Source of the DNA: Artemisia argyi
Taxonomy: Eukaryota > Streptophyta > Magnoliopsida > Asterales > Asteraceae
DNA: 64,000 bases
Assembly: GCA_030686995.1 (NCBI GenBank)
Contig: CM060688.1
Coordinates: forward strand, 201,166,718-201,230,717
Direction: 5' to 3'
The notes below the pieces were generated by a model that worked only from the letters and a program-made list of their open reading frames with translations, ran no database searches and was not told where the DNA came from. Of this stretch, positions 55,667 to 64,000 are shown in pieces. Position 1 is the stretch's first letter. The number at the start of each line of letters is the position of its first letter. The position numbers and the translations under genes were made by a program.

Positions 55667-57067
55667 ATGGAAGGTCACATAGCCATTTTCCCGAGTCCAG
55701 GAATGGGTCACCTCATTCCACTTACTGAGTTAGCTAACCGTCTTCTGCACCATCGTCGTCTTTCTATTACCTTCATCATCCCGTCCGCAGTAGGCGCAAG
55801 CATAAAACCACAAAATGACATCATAAATGCCATGTCAGAGAACATATCTTTCATTTTCTTACCACCTGTCGATTTAAACGACATTCCTGATGATGCTGCT
55901 ATAGAAATTCGGATAGCACTCACTATGTCTCGCTCATTGCCTTCCCTACGTCAAACTTTGGCTGAGTTAACTCACGACTCAAATCGACCATCGGCTTTAG
56001 TTGTTGATGGTTTTGGCTCTCCTAGTTTTGAAATTATAAAAGAATTCAATATTCCAGCTTATATATTTTGTACGGTTTCAGCTATGACTTTGGTTAGTGT
56101 CTTCCATGCACCCATATTAGATAAGATGTATCCTTGTGAGTTTAGGGATATACCTGAACCGATAAGGTTACCAGGGTGTGTTCCACTTCATGGATCAGAT
56201 ATGCCTGAAGCATTTCAGGATAAGAAGAATGAGGTGTATAATCGTATCATTCACTTATCCGAATTGTTTAGTTTGCCAAAGGGTATATTGGTTAACAGTT
56301 TTTTCGAGTTAGAACCGGGTGCCTTTAAGGCTTTGGAAGAAGGTGATTGGTGTAAACCGGATGTTTATTCGGTTGGACCCTTGATACGGTCTGGTTCAAG
56401 GAACCAGACCAATGAAGGGATTGAATGTTTGAAGTGGTTGGATAAGCAGCCGGTCGCTTCGGTTTTGTTTGTATCTTTCGGAAGTGGTGGAACATTATCC
56501 CAAGAGCAGCTTAATGAATTGGCATTTGGGTTGGAACAAAGTGATCAAAGATTTCTTTGGGTTATTAAAAGTCCACATGGAAAGTCAAATGCAAGTTATT
56601 TTAATGCACAAAGTCATCTTGACCCGTTTGGGTTTTTGCCCGACGGGTTCTTGGAGAGAGTAAAGGACCGAGGTTTGCTTGTGTCATCTTGGGCGCCTCA
56701 AGTTGAGATCCTAGGCCATGGGTCTACGGGAGGGTTTTTGACGCATTGTGGGTGGAACTCAATATCAGAGAGTGTGGTGAATGGAGTGCCTATGATTGCG
56801 TGGCCCCTTTTTGCTGAGCAAAGAATGAATGCTGTTTTATTGACAGATTGTTTAGGGGTTGCTTTTAGGGTGAAATTGGAGGAAAATGGTTTGGTTGGAA
56901 GAGAAGAAATTGGCAAGTGTGTTGGAAATTTGTTTGCAGGAGAAGATGGGCGTAAGATGAGGTTGAAAATGAGTGAGCTCAAAGACCTTGCTGCACTGGC
57001 TATTAGCCAGGATGGTTCATCAACAAGATCACTGTTAGATGTGGCTCTAAAGTGGTCGAGTAGTTGA
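55667..57067 (+). CDS. UDP-glycosyltransferase, UGT72-like (466 aa)
   Basis: ATG at 55667; single exon, stop at 57065-57067. It is a family-1 plant glycosyltransferase that transfers glucose from UDP-glucose to small phenolic or similar acceptors in the cytosol. The N-terminus HIAIFPSPGMGHLIP carries the catalytic His (residue 15), with its partner Asp at 114 (LVVDGFG). The PSPG sugar-donor box spans residues 342-385, from WAPQVEILGHG through HCGWNS to FAEQ. The terminal Gln favours UDP-glucose. Length and motifs are complete. The N-terminal phrases resemble the UGT72 group (hydroquinone and monolignol glucosyltransferases); the acceptor cannot be told from sequence alone. AATAAA signals are at 57076-57081 and 57119-57124. 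It is the best-preserved host gene in the window. Confidence 0.93.
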   Translation: MEGHIAIFPSPGMGHLIPLTELANRLLHHRRLSITFIIPSAVGASIKPQNDIINAMSENISFIFLPPVDLNDIPDDAAIEIRIALTMSRSLPSLRQTLAELTHDSNRPSALVVDGFGSPSFEIIKEFNIPAYIFCTVSAMTLVSVFHAPILDKMYPCEFRDIPEPIRLPGCVPLHGSDMPEAFQDKKNEVYNRIIHLSELFSLPKGILVNSFFELEPGAFKALEEGDWCKPDVYSVGPLIRSGSRNQTNEGIECLKWLDKQPVASVLFVSFGSGGTLSQEQLNELAFGLEQSDQRFLWVIKSPHGKSNASYFNAQSHLDPFGFLPDGFLERVKDRGLLVSSWAPQVEILGHGSTGGFLTHCGWNSISESVVNGVPMIAWPLFAEQRMNAVLLTDCLGVAFRVKLEENGLVGREEIGKCVGNLFAGEDGRKMRLKMSELKDLAALAISQDGSSTRSLLDVALKWSSS

Positions 57068-57081
57068 TTTCTTATAATAAA

Positions 57082-58343
57082 GTCTATAGTGTTTTCATGT
57101 GATTTAGAGTAACCATGTAATAAAAATGTTTTGGCTTGATATATTATTAAAAGGTTAATACCATTTTGCATGTGGTACCAAAAACTATAATGTAGTGACT
57201 AGTGAGTGCATTTTCAGTTGTTGAAATTAATTGACATTTTGATTAATAGGGTATTTCAAAATAACTGAATATGTAAATTTGATATCAAAGTATCTGACAT
57301 TTTTGATATATTTCCAATTCTTAGTAGTGTATGGCAAATGAACTCATCAAGTAAAGGCAAATCAAAGTGCACGAGTGTTGTGCTTTGGCCCATGAGAGAT
57401 AAATGTTCTCTAAAAAATCAAGTTAGATATTTACTGAGTTTGCAAACAATATCGGGGATTTCTCTAAGAAATCAAATCGTTCAACCTAATTTGATTCATG
57501 GCATGGTTGAGCTCTCCATGTAATCAAATATCCAAAGCACTATGGTTAAAATTTTCGTATTCACAAAAACATCATATAATGAAGATAAAACTTTCTTATA
57601 TTTTATAAACTCATTCCATGTGACCCGACACCTAGTACCTAGACTAGGTGTAGCTTGGCGTGTTCCTTCCCAAGACAGTACAGATATCGAGGTTACCAAT
57701 GTGATAACTACCCCTTTCTCTCTCTATAAATACTACTCTCTCATCTCATTTATATGATCTCTACGCACACACATATATCATATCACACATACAACTCATT
57801 ATCTCATCTTACATATACATCGCAGCACATATATTACATACTCATACATTCATACTAAATCCTCCACACACGAGGTACTTACTTGACCGTTGGAGGGTGG
57901 TTCCCGGGGCTTCGGCCTCGGACCCCTTCTAACGGGTTCTTTCATGTTTGTAGTATACTTTCAAGCTCGGGACAAAGACGGAAGGCACGTGAGAACCGTC
58001 AAGACCAACCCGGCGGAAAAATGCTTCAACAATCGACGATAGCAAAGATCAAGCACAAAAGCTTTCAATGGACTTTGGACTCAAACATTTGTTCGGCCAA
58101 CGATTCTCATATTTGAAACAATCAACTATCGAGCTCTTTCCAAATGGTCCAAACTACAATACTTACACATAATTTGATGTTCACAAGTTGTTGTAGGGAG
58201 ATCTCTCTTCAATTGGTTTGTTTTTAAATTGAGTTTTCTTATTTATTTTTCTCTCAAGTATTGTCCATACTTCTTCCAGTTTTGATCCAGAAGTTGATTA
58301 CACATTCTTTTAATTTTACCAAAAAAACAAATAAATAACTAAA

Positions 58344-58374
<31 letters not shown>

Positions 58375-58624
58375 AAGACATATACTTGAATGTCCCTTGT
58401 GGTTCTTTGCACACCTAACAAAAGCTATATCCACACCTGCAATACATAAATCATTAAACCATCATATATACATTATGTAACATCCTTGATCATTTAATTT
58501 GATTCAGAATTAAAATGCCGCGTTGTAGAGTTAACAATGGCTGAAAGTCTTTTTATGATGCATAGAAACAAACAAAGCTTAACATGATTACATTGTCTAG
58601 TCAAAATATCTTGAAAGTGATCGA
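57082..58624. other. Intergenic with a probable LTR fragment and an A-run
   Basis: From about 57715 a CTCTCTCTATAAATAC stretch leads to GAGGTACTTACTTGACCG and a GC-rich ACCGTTGGAGGGTGG...TAACGGG segment. This looks like the promoter-to-U5 part of a gypsy LTR, but I find no partner, PPT or PBS. A run of about 28 A residues is at 58345-58372. CACCTAGTACCTAGACTAGGTG at 57629-57650 is palindromic. No gene seen. Confidence 0.4.
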
Positions 58625-59556
58625 TTTAAGCGTATGGACATTTAACCCATTGGTGATCGTAATGGGTTTTTCCACACCCATAACAAAATTCATGCCCACA
58701 CCTGTAACAACAAAAATAATTAACCTGTCGTCAGTCAGTCACCAAAAAAGCAATCGGTAACCTTGATGAAATAAAAGTCATGAACCTAACCTGCACCGAA
58801 TATGTAGACAACCACTGGCTAGTTCGACATAATAGCTGCATCTTGGGCACTTCTTCCATTTCTTATTCTTAGCAAGACCCATCATCATGATATCACTTTG
58901 ATCTATTTCGCCCTTCTTCCATCTTTGAAAGTCAATGCAACTCATCTCTGAATGCCAGGACACTTTACACTGTGCACAAAACAGTCGATGACAATGTGGG
59001 CATTCTGATGAAGTCACAATTTCTCTACCATCGTTAACCAACATGGCTGAACAGTTTTTAAATGGACAATAAAATTGCTGAGACCCTACTATTAGAGACT
59101 CACACAAAGCTTTCTCCCAACGGTATAGTACTTCTTGTGGAACAATGAATTGACACACTTCTGGTCCTATTACCCCTTTGCAATTTGGGTCTGGACACCG
59201 CACTTTAGTTATGTTTTCTTGGATCTTGGCTGCTACATGTCCCCTGATGCAGTCAAAGCAGAACATATGCCCGCAAACCTTGGTGTTTCGAAACATCTCT
59301 GATTCAGTCTTTGTTTCCATGCAAATGTCGCAGAATCTTGTAGGTAACGGGTTGGATTCAGTTGTCACCAATGGCGGCCTACTGCTCGATGATGTAGCAT
59401 TTTCATTATTTTTTGTAGGGTTTAGTGACAAGGAGGAGAATATGAGTGTGCTTCCTCTAGTTGAAGTTGCTCGGCGTACTTGTCATCAGATATGGGAAAG
59501 ATATCATCTTGATTGCCGACAACGGGTTGAGGATCAAAGCTTGAACTGCCAGCCAT
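58625..59556 (-). pseudogene. RBR-type E3 ubiquitin ligase gene 1, possible frameshift
   Basis: Exon 1 is 59556-58791, intron 58790-58702 (GT-AG, 89 bp), exon 2 58701-58625. RING1 is CDICMETKTESEMF ... CGHMFCFDCIRGH; the IBR has CPFKNCSAML, CPHCHRLFCAQC; RING2 begins CPRCSYYVELASGC and continues over the splice into CGHEFCYGCG. RBR ligases pass ubiquitin through a RING2 cysteine. ATG at 59556-59554 starts MAGSSSFDPQ and leads to DDKYAEQLQLEEA. The next frame (SLNPTKNNENAT) is offset by two bases: GTGTG at about 59445-59450 looks like a duplicated dinucleotide. This is either a disabling frameshift, a sequencing error, or the true start lies elsewhere. Everything downstream is intact. Confidence 0.78.
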
Positions 59557-59977
59557 GAATGTTGATGTGCTACTGTCTTTGATTTGCAATTTATATCATA
59601 GAGTTAATTAATTAGTTGTTAAAAACACATAAATGCATAAACAGACGTTATGGAATATCAAGAGGTTGATGCTTTGGCCCTTGAAAGGTTTTCTTATACA
59701 AATTCCAAGAATCACATTATGAAATCAAACTTGCATCAAAAGAGATTTTTAATCATTTAAGGCATTCATGTTTCTTGATTTGTTAAAACAATCTCTGGAA
59801 CCAAAGGGCAATTTTACCCTCATTATACAAGTTAATTTCCATTGTCCTTACTAGTGCAATTTGGATATGACATTACAGCTAAATAAACTGGTTGTGTATA
59901 TGTATATCCATCATTCTGCTATAAATATTTGATCATTTATTAAGTTTCTTTATATTAAGCACCTAAACACAAACACA
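59557..59977. other. Spacer between divergent RBR gene 1 and the 138-aa ORF
   Basis: AT-rich; it should hold the promoters of both. No ORF. Confidence 0.45.
59920..59926 (+). promoter_or_regulatory. Putative TATA box of the 138-aa ORF
   Basis: TATAAAT 52-58 bp before the ATG at 59978. Confidence 0.5.
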
Positions 59978-60394
59978 ATGAAACCGTTAAAAGGACCTCA
60001 ACCTAATTCAAATCTCAAAATCCCCAAACGTTTTATCAACCGTGAACAAATACAGAAAAAAGTAGATCCACTTAATGATCGAGGCCATCAAGTTAGAACA
60101 ACTCGGATATTGTTATTAGACGGTATTAGGTTAGTTGGCATAAGCCCGGTCGTGGGTTTGGGTCTATTAGGGTTTTTTGTAACCTATACATATTGCGGCT
60201 CAATAAACATAATAACCCGGCTTTCAATGTTCAACAAATTGTTTGCTACCAAAACACATTTAAAGTTTATACAAGGACCCAAAAAAGATGTAGTAATACA
60301 TCAGCCATATATGAAGTTTTTCCTCACAGCCGGCGCCATTGATACACCACAATCTCATCAATCAACAAGTAGTAAACTATTCAAAGTTACTTAG
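59978..60394 (+). CDS. Small basic protein with one membrane segment (138 aa), unknown
   Basis: ATG at 59978, TAG at 60392-60394. The first 45 residues are basic (KRFINREQIQKKVD). One hydrophobic stretch follows, GIRLVGISPVVGLGLLGFFV, long enough to cross a membrane, and the C-terminus is polar. It has a TATA-like box at usual distance and lies between the two RBR genes. I do not recognise the family. It could be a real small membrane protein, or a chance frame or fragment; length and promoter favour a gene only moderately. Confidence 0.45.
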   Translation: MKPLKGPQPNSNLKIPKRFINREQIQKKVDPLNDRGHQVRTTRILLLDGIRLVGISPVVGLGLLGFFVTYTYCGSINIITRLSMFNKLFATKTHLKFIQGPKKDVVIHQPYMKFFLTAGAIDTPQSHQSTSSKLFKVT

Positions 60395-60802
60395 TAACTA
60401 AGCGATAAATAATTAGAAGATACCTTGGTTTCCAGCCTTAACCTTTGAGGGAGTATGAGCTAACATCATCCCCTTAAGTTTTCTGCAGATTTCAAATAAA
60501 TTCAACATTCTGTAAAATTATTTATTCCAGTATCTTTTTAAAAATATATGTATACATACAGTTTATGTTTTGTAATATATATTAATGAACTAATAATTTA
60601 CATATTTACACAATAATAACAATATGAGTATAATGTACTACGTAGTAATATAGGAAGTGATTGTGTTGATCACATAAAATTAGTAAACATGGAAGGTGAT
60701 GTTTAAAATAGAAAACTTTTTGTTCATTGATCTTTATGGTATCATGAAACCTATGTTAACGCATTAGACAAGTTGAGACATAACTTTTATTAGAGCATAT
60801 CA
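60395..60802. other. Intergenic with an exon-like segment on the minus strand
   Basis: On the minus strand 60472-60421 reads ATGATGTTAGCTCATACTCC then AAGGTTAAGGCTGG ... CAAGGTATC, an ORF piece ending at a GT. It resembles the tandem segment at 63826-64000 (CAGGTTAAGGCTGCAAAACAAG). It may be a 5' exon of RBR gene 1, far upstream of exon 59556. Otherwise AT-rich. Confidence 0.35.
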
Positions 60803-61112
60803 AGGGTCCGTTTAGTTGGAAAATTCTCTTATTTTCTATCTCTAGTTTTGTAATAATTTGCAAGGGAAGTTTATCTCCACGAAACACTTGAAAATATAGA
60901 AAACGAATTTAGTTGATGCTTTTATTTTTTATTTTGGAGAAGGGGAGGGAGGGTTGTGGGTTGCAAAGGAAAACAACTAAAATAAGTTTTGTAATTTTAA
61001 TAGGGGATTTTGTGTTTTGCAAAACATTTTGTTAGAAAACGCTTCTTTTCCTTGTTTTCCACAATACATTTTGTGAAAAACAGGGGTGTTTTTCCCCAAT
61101 TAAACGCACCTT
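60803..61112. mobile_element. Possible MITE (about 310 bp)
   Basis: Ends AGGGTCCGTTTAGTTGG (60803) and CCAATTAAACGCACCTT (to 61112) are imperfect inverted repeats of the 'GTTTGGTTGG' type common in plant hAT- or Mutator-related MITEs. The body has no ORF and is rich in GTTTTC/GAAAAC. I find no convincing target duplication. Confidence 0.45.
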
Positions 61113-61194
61113 AAATATTTTAGGAAGTTGTGTTCTTATTTTGTTTTAAGCGGATATCATATAAAAAAAATAACTCATATGTCAAGACATAATC

Positions 61195-61605
61195 ACATCT
61201 TTGTTCATTGTGCCATAGCAAAGCAAACGTGGACCGGTATTTTAAAATGGCGGAATCTTCACAACTTAATTCCTTCCAATCTCTTTGAGGTAATCACTTT
61301 GGCGGATCAGGAAAATCTCACATCTACTCTCACATACCATTTTGATGGCGTGATTCAATCAACTATTTGGATTCTTTGGCAAAATAGAAACGAGATAACA
61401 TTCAAGAACAACCAAAGCAACAAAGATGTGATTCTAAATGATGTAAAGCTTCACTCGTTCGATTGGATTTCTAGTAGATGTAACAAAAACTTTTGTAATT
61501 GGATAGAGTGGTTTTCTAACCCCCGTAACGCCATATCTAATATTTATAACACTTGATGCTAGCTTCTTGCTAGGTTCTTAATACAATTGCCGATTCAAAA
61601 AAAGT
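61195..61605 (+). mobile_element. 5'-truncated L1-type LINE with 18-bp target duplication
   Basis: The open frame to 61556 encodes the C-terminal zinc-finger end of a plant LINE RT (HIFVHCAIAKQTWTGILKW, STIWILWQNRNEITF), followed by the typical 3' end TTCTTAATACAATTGCCG and an A-run. ATATGTCAAGACATAATC is repeated exactly at 61177-61194 and 61606-61623, so only about 411 bp were copied. Not functional. Confidence 0.9.
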
Positions 61606-61623
61606 ATATGTCAAGACATAATC

Positions 61624-61859
61624 TTCGTTAGAGTTTTTATGAGACTACAATCAATGGGAAACATTGATCAATGTGATAGATTGAACTTTACATTGCAAAA
61701 ATATTGCTAGTGTTATAGAATTTTTAATAAGTTTTAAAAAGGTTGTGCACGTACTTAAGGTATGTTTGGCGAAATGTTCAGTAAATTATTTTATATTTAT
61801 CAATAATTTTCTAAGTTATGTAAAATAGGATGTGCACGTACTTAATGTATCTTTTAATA
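61624..61859. other. Intergenic with a small insertion footprint
   Basis: TGTGCACGTACTTAA occurs at 61744-61758 and 61831-61845. The 72 bp between them begin GGTATGTTTGGC, like a MITE end. No gene. Confidence 0.4.
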
Positions 61860-62008
61860 GGAGTTGGGCTTGTGACCTAATGGTACGGTGGTACCCATGT
61901 GTGAGAATGTTTCTCAACTAAATGGTTGTGGATTCAAGTCATGTTTAGGGCAATGTGAGATTGATTTATTGAAATATTGTAAGATAGTAACTTGCCTTTC
62001 AAAAAAGA
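61860..62008 (+). mobile_element. Second tRNA-derived SINE (about 150 bp)
   Basis: A-box TGACCTAATGG at 61873-61883 and B-box GGATTCAAGTC at 61930-61940. The 3' end TAACTTGCCTTTCAAAAAAG resembles the 3' end of the LINE at 61585-61603 (CAATTGCCGATTCAAAAAAA). I could not find a clear target duplication, so the ends are approximate. Confidence 0.7.
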
Positions 62009-62855
62009 GTAAGCAATAGTATAAGCAGTAGTAGTTAGGAGAAGTTATTTGTTAATAAAAAACATTTATAATATAGTTGTAGTTGTAATTATAAAATATA
62101 AAGTAATGTAAAAAGACATATACATCAGAAAATAAAATTTTGTTTAAATGGAGTGAATAATAAGGGTATATATATGTGATTTGAGAAGCATGAAGCTAGT
62201 AACAAGATCTAAATGCTTTAGAAATAAAATGTGAATGAATTTCAACATTCACCTCTCATTAAAACTCTACTCAGCTTCATCAATAAACTGGTTTCCTTTT
62301 ATTTCTCATTACAATGGATCAGACTCTAAAGATTGCAGTGATCTTAGTTTGACTTTTTAATCTAAAACTCTATTATAGAATTTTGATTGAACCTATGACA
62401 AATATAGTTGGGTTTTCAAAGTATTGAGAAAAATGTTCTTGAGTCTGGTACTGATTTAAACAATGTTTCCTTGAGCTTATTTTTTCGCCTACGAGCTAAT
62501 TTAACCTCGTTTTTGATTTATAGGTTTTGTGTGTGTGTGTGCCTATTTTCCAGATCATGGTTTGCAAATTAATGTCATAATAACCACATAATTCGAAAAA
62601 AATGACCTTATAAATTAAAATATAAACCACGTAACCTAATGAGCCCAAGAATAAGCTTAAAAACAACCCTTCGGTGAAATTCCAACTACGAATTACAGAA
62701 CAATGGTTATCTCATTCGGTTCTTATTAAAAAAATTCCTAGCACTTACTGTAAACAGAACATCCTTAAAATAAAAAACCACATAGACAGAGTAAACAATG
62801 CGTATAGTCTTTGACGAGGTAACAAAAAAAGTTTGGCCCGTATGAAACGAACTCA
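62009..62855. other. Intergenic, no gene seen
   Basis: AT-rich with a short TG-repeat near 62528. Nothing recognisable. Confidence 0.5.
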
Positions 62856-63596
62856 TCATGCGGATCGACATGAAGCATACTCATGATCAAAATAATGCTT
62901 CGTTCCACCACAATTGTAACAAAATTCACATCCACACCTGCAACAACATAAACCATTTTCCTTCATTAGGCAATCATATTATCTTACTTAAAACAATAAC
63001 CACATGGAATAAGAACTAACTAACCTGCATTCCATTCTGCGACAACCAGAAGATCTCTCGACATAAAACCCGCAGTCTGGGCACCTCTGCCATTTATTCT
63101 TCTTTGCAAGCTCAATCAATTGATTGTCAAGTTTTTCATCCTTCTTCATGATATACTCCTTGCAACCAATCCCCGAATGCCATACAACCTTACAACGCGG
63201 GCAATAGGGTTGTTTGCATTCTGGGCATTTAGATGAAGCCCTCGGCTTTTTACTATTATTGTCCAACAACATTGCTGAGCAACCTTTATACGGACACTTA
63301 AATTTCTCCAATTCAGACAAAGCCTTGTTCCATTGATTTAGTATTTCTTTGGAAACAATTGTTTTACAGACTTCGGGTTCTATTTCCCTTTTGCATCGTG
63401 GGTAAGGACATTTAACAATAGTCATGTTTTCTTTGATCTTGGATTCAACGTGTTTACCGATGCAGTCTGAGCAGAAAAGATGGCGGCAAACACTTTTGTT
63501 TTGAAACATGTCTGATTTGGTCTTTGCTTCCATGCAAATGTCACAGTAGTGATCAGGTAATTCGGTAGACTCAGATGTCTCAACTGGCGGCTCCAC
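62856..63596 (-). CDS. RBR-type E3 ubiquitin ligase gene 2 (5' end unresolved)
   Basis: Exon 63596-63025, intron 63024-62938 (87 bp, GT-AG), exon 62937-62856. The intron lies at the same codon as in gene 1 (after the RING2 sequence CRxxCR). RING1: CDICMEAKTKSDMF ... CRHLFCSDCIGKH. IBR: CPYKGCSAML, CPECKQPYCPRC. RING2: CPDCGFYVERSSGC ... CGCEFCYNCG, with the stop after SCRSA. The frame has a TAA just upstream (63608-63606) and no ATG, so at least one 5' exon is missing from my model. A candidate ATG-GCT-TCT-ATC-GAT with donor GTACGT is at 63744-63730, but its phase does not fit an obvious acceptor. A paralogue of gene 1, in the same orientation, about 3.3 kb away. Confidence 0.78.
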
Positions 63597-64000
63597 ATAA
63601 CGTTCTTAGCACACACGCAGAAACAAAAATAAAAATACACATAAACATCAGGAACACATAAATAGGAACTTAAACCAATCCAAGTAAATCCAAATATCGA
63701 AAAGTAAAATCTAATTAGCATGTACGTACATCGATAGAAGCCATATCTAAAAGTTTAAGTAAAACCGATCAAAATAAAAGATGTATCAAGCAATATACAA
63801 GACTAATCTGGAATGAGATAATATAAGAGTTAGTTACCATCTTGTTTTGCAGCCTTAACCTGGGAAGGAGGACGATGTATCCTCTTGCTTGCAGCCTCGA
63901 CCTCGGAACAAGTACGAGGTAAGAGTAAGTTACCATCTTGTTTTGCAGCCTTAACCTGGGGACGAGGACGAAGTACCCTCCTGCTTGCAGCCTCAACCTC
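63597..64000 (-). other. Upstream region of RBR gene 2 with a tandem exon-like repeat
   Basis: See the repeat at 63826-64000. The rest (63597-63825) holds the candidate mini-exon at 63744-63730 and T-rich minus-strand sequence suited to an intron. The gene may continue beyond the window. Confidence 0.4.
63826..64000 (-). repeat. 96-bp tandem repeat, exon-like (at least 1.8 copies)
   Basis: GTTACCATCTTGTTTTGCAG occurs at 63833 and 63929, a period of 96 bp. On the minus strand one frame runs through both units with blocks EVEAASKR and QVKAAKQDG, and each unit ends at AAGATGGTAAC, a possible donor. It runs off the window. Confidence 0.8.

Noticed and set aside
57883..58116. 77-codon frame in the LTR-like segment
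   Set aside because: Starts inside a GC-rich LTR-like region; no homology or promoter.

Overview
This window is plant nuclear DNA dominated by nested LTR retrotransposons. A short gene-bearing segment lies at the right end (about 55.6-64 kb). The retroelement families, the plant UGT and RBR genes, tRNA-derived SINEs and GT-AG introns all point to a flowering plant. The gag, pol and extra ORF types look to me like those common in the daisy family (Asteraceae). That last step is recognition from memory, not a search result.

Layout. (1) 1-35210 is a set of nested insertions. The oldest layers are a decayed Ty1/copia element 'O' (1-194, 12378-17626, 32520-34190) and a fragment of a relative 'P' (34191-35210). 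Into O went a nearly pristine copia element, 'C1' (195-12372; 478-bp LTRs differing at one base; TSD ATTTG). O also received a non-autonomous relative, 'N' (17627-32514; TSD GGTAT). N's 3' LTR is split by 'G' (21883-32327; TSD TGTGA), a minus-strand gypsy-type, gag-only element with giant 3.56-kb LTRs. (2) 35211-37996 holds degraded copia gag remnants and an ATT microsatellite. (3) 37997-52560 is a 5'-truncated Ty3/gypsy element of Tat type, 'T'. It is interrupted by a minus-strand copia element, 'C2' (38106-45553), whose two 515-bp LTRs read as identical (TSD GAGAA). (4) 52561-55518 has a SINE and a PIF/Harbinger element carrying only a broken ORF1. (5) 55667-63744 has a UDP-glycosyltransferase gene, two RBR-type ubiquitin ligase genes, a small membrane-protein ORF, a truncated LINE, a second SINE and a possible MITE.

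How the parts work. C1 looks able to move: it has PBS, PPT, gag, PR-IN-RT-RH and a third 1182-aa ORF. C2 has kept gag and RT-RNase H but lost protease and integrase, yet its identical LTRs say it moved very recently, so it presumably borrowed integrase, perhaps from a C1-like relative. C1 and C2 share the gag design, the PPT, a TATA-region LTR core, and a gag stop codon set inside a splice-acceptor-like sequence. They also share an antisense gene between pol and the 3' LTR. That gene has its own TATA box and encodes a small acidic/serine-rich protein opening with a SUMO-interaction-like motif and containing LGLxCPRK. T also has an antisense gene at the same place, with four exons and three nonsense codons. 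C1 and C2 each scatter a family-specific short motif through LTRs, leaders, UTRs and protein-linker codons. G's giant LTRs carry a 5S-rRNA-like pol III promoter segment. These antisense genes, dispersed motifs and the 5S segment are the best candidates for something new.

All coordinates come from reading the sequence by eye. Ages quoted assume 1.3e-8 substitutions per site per year.
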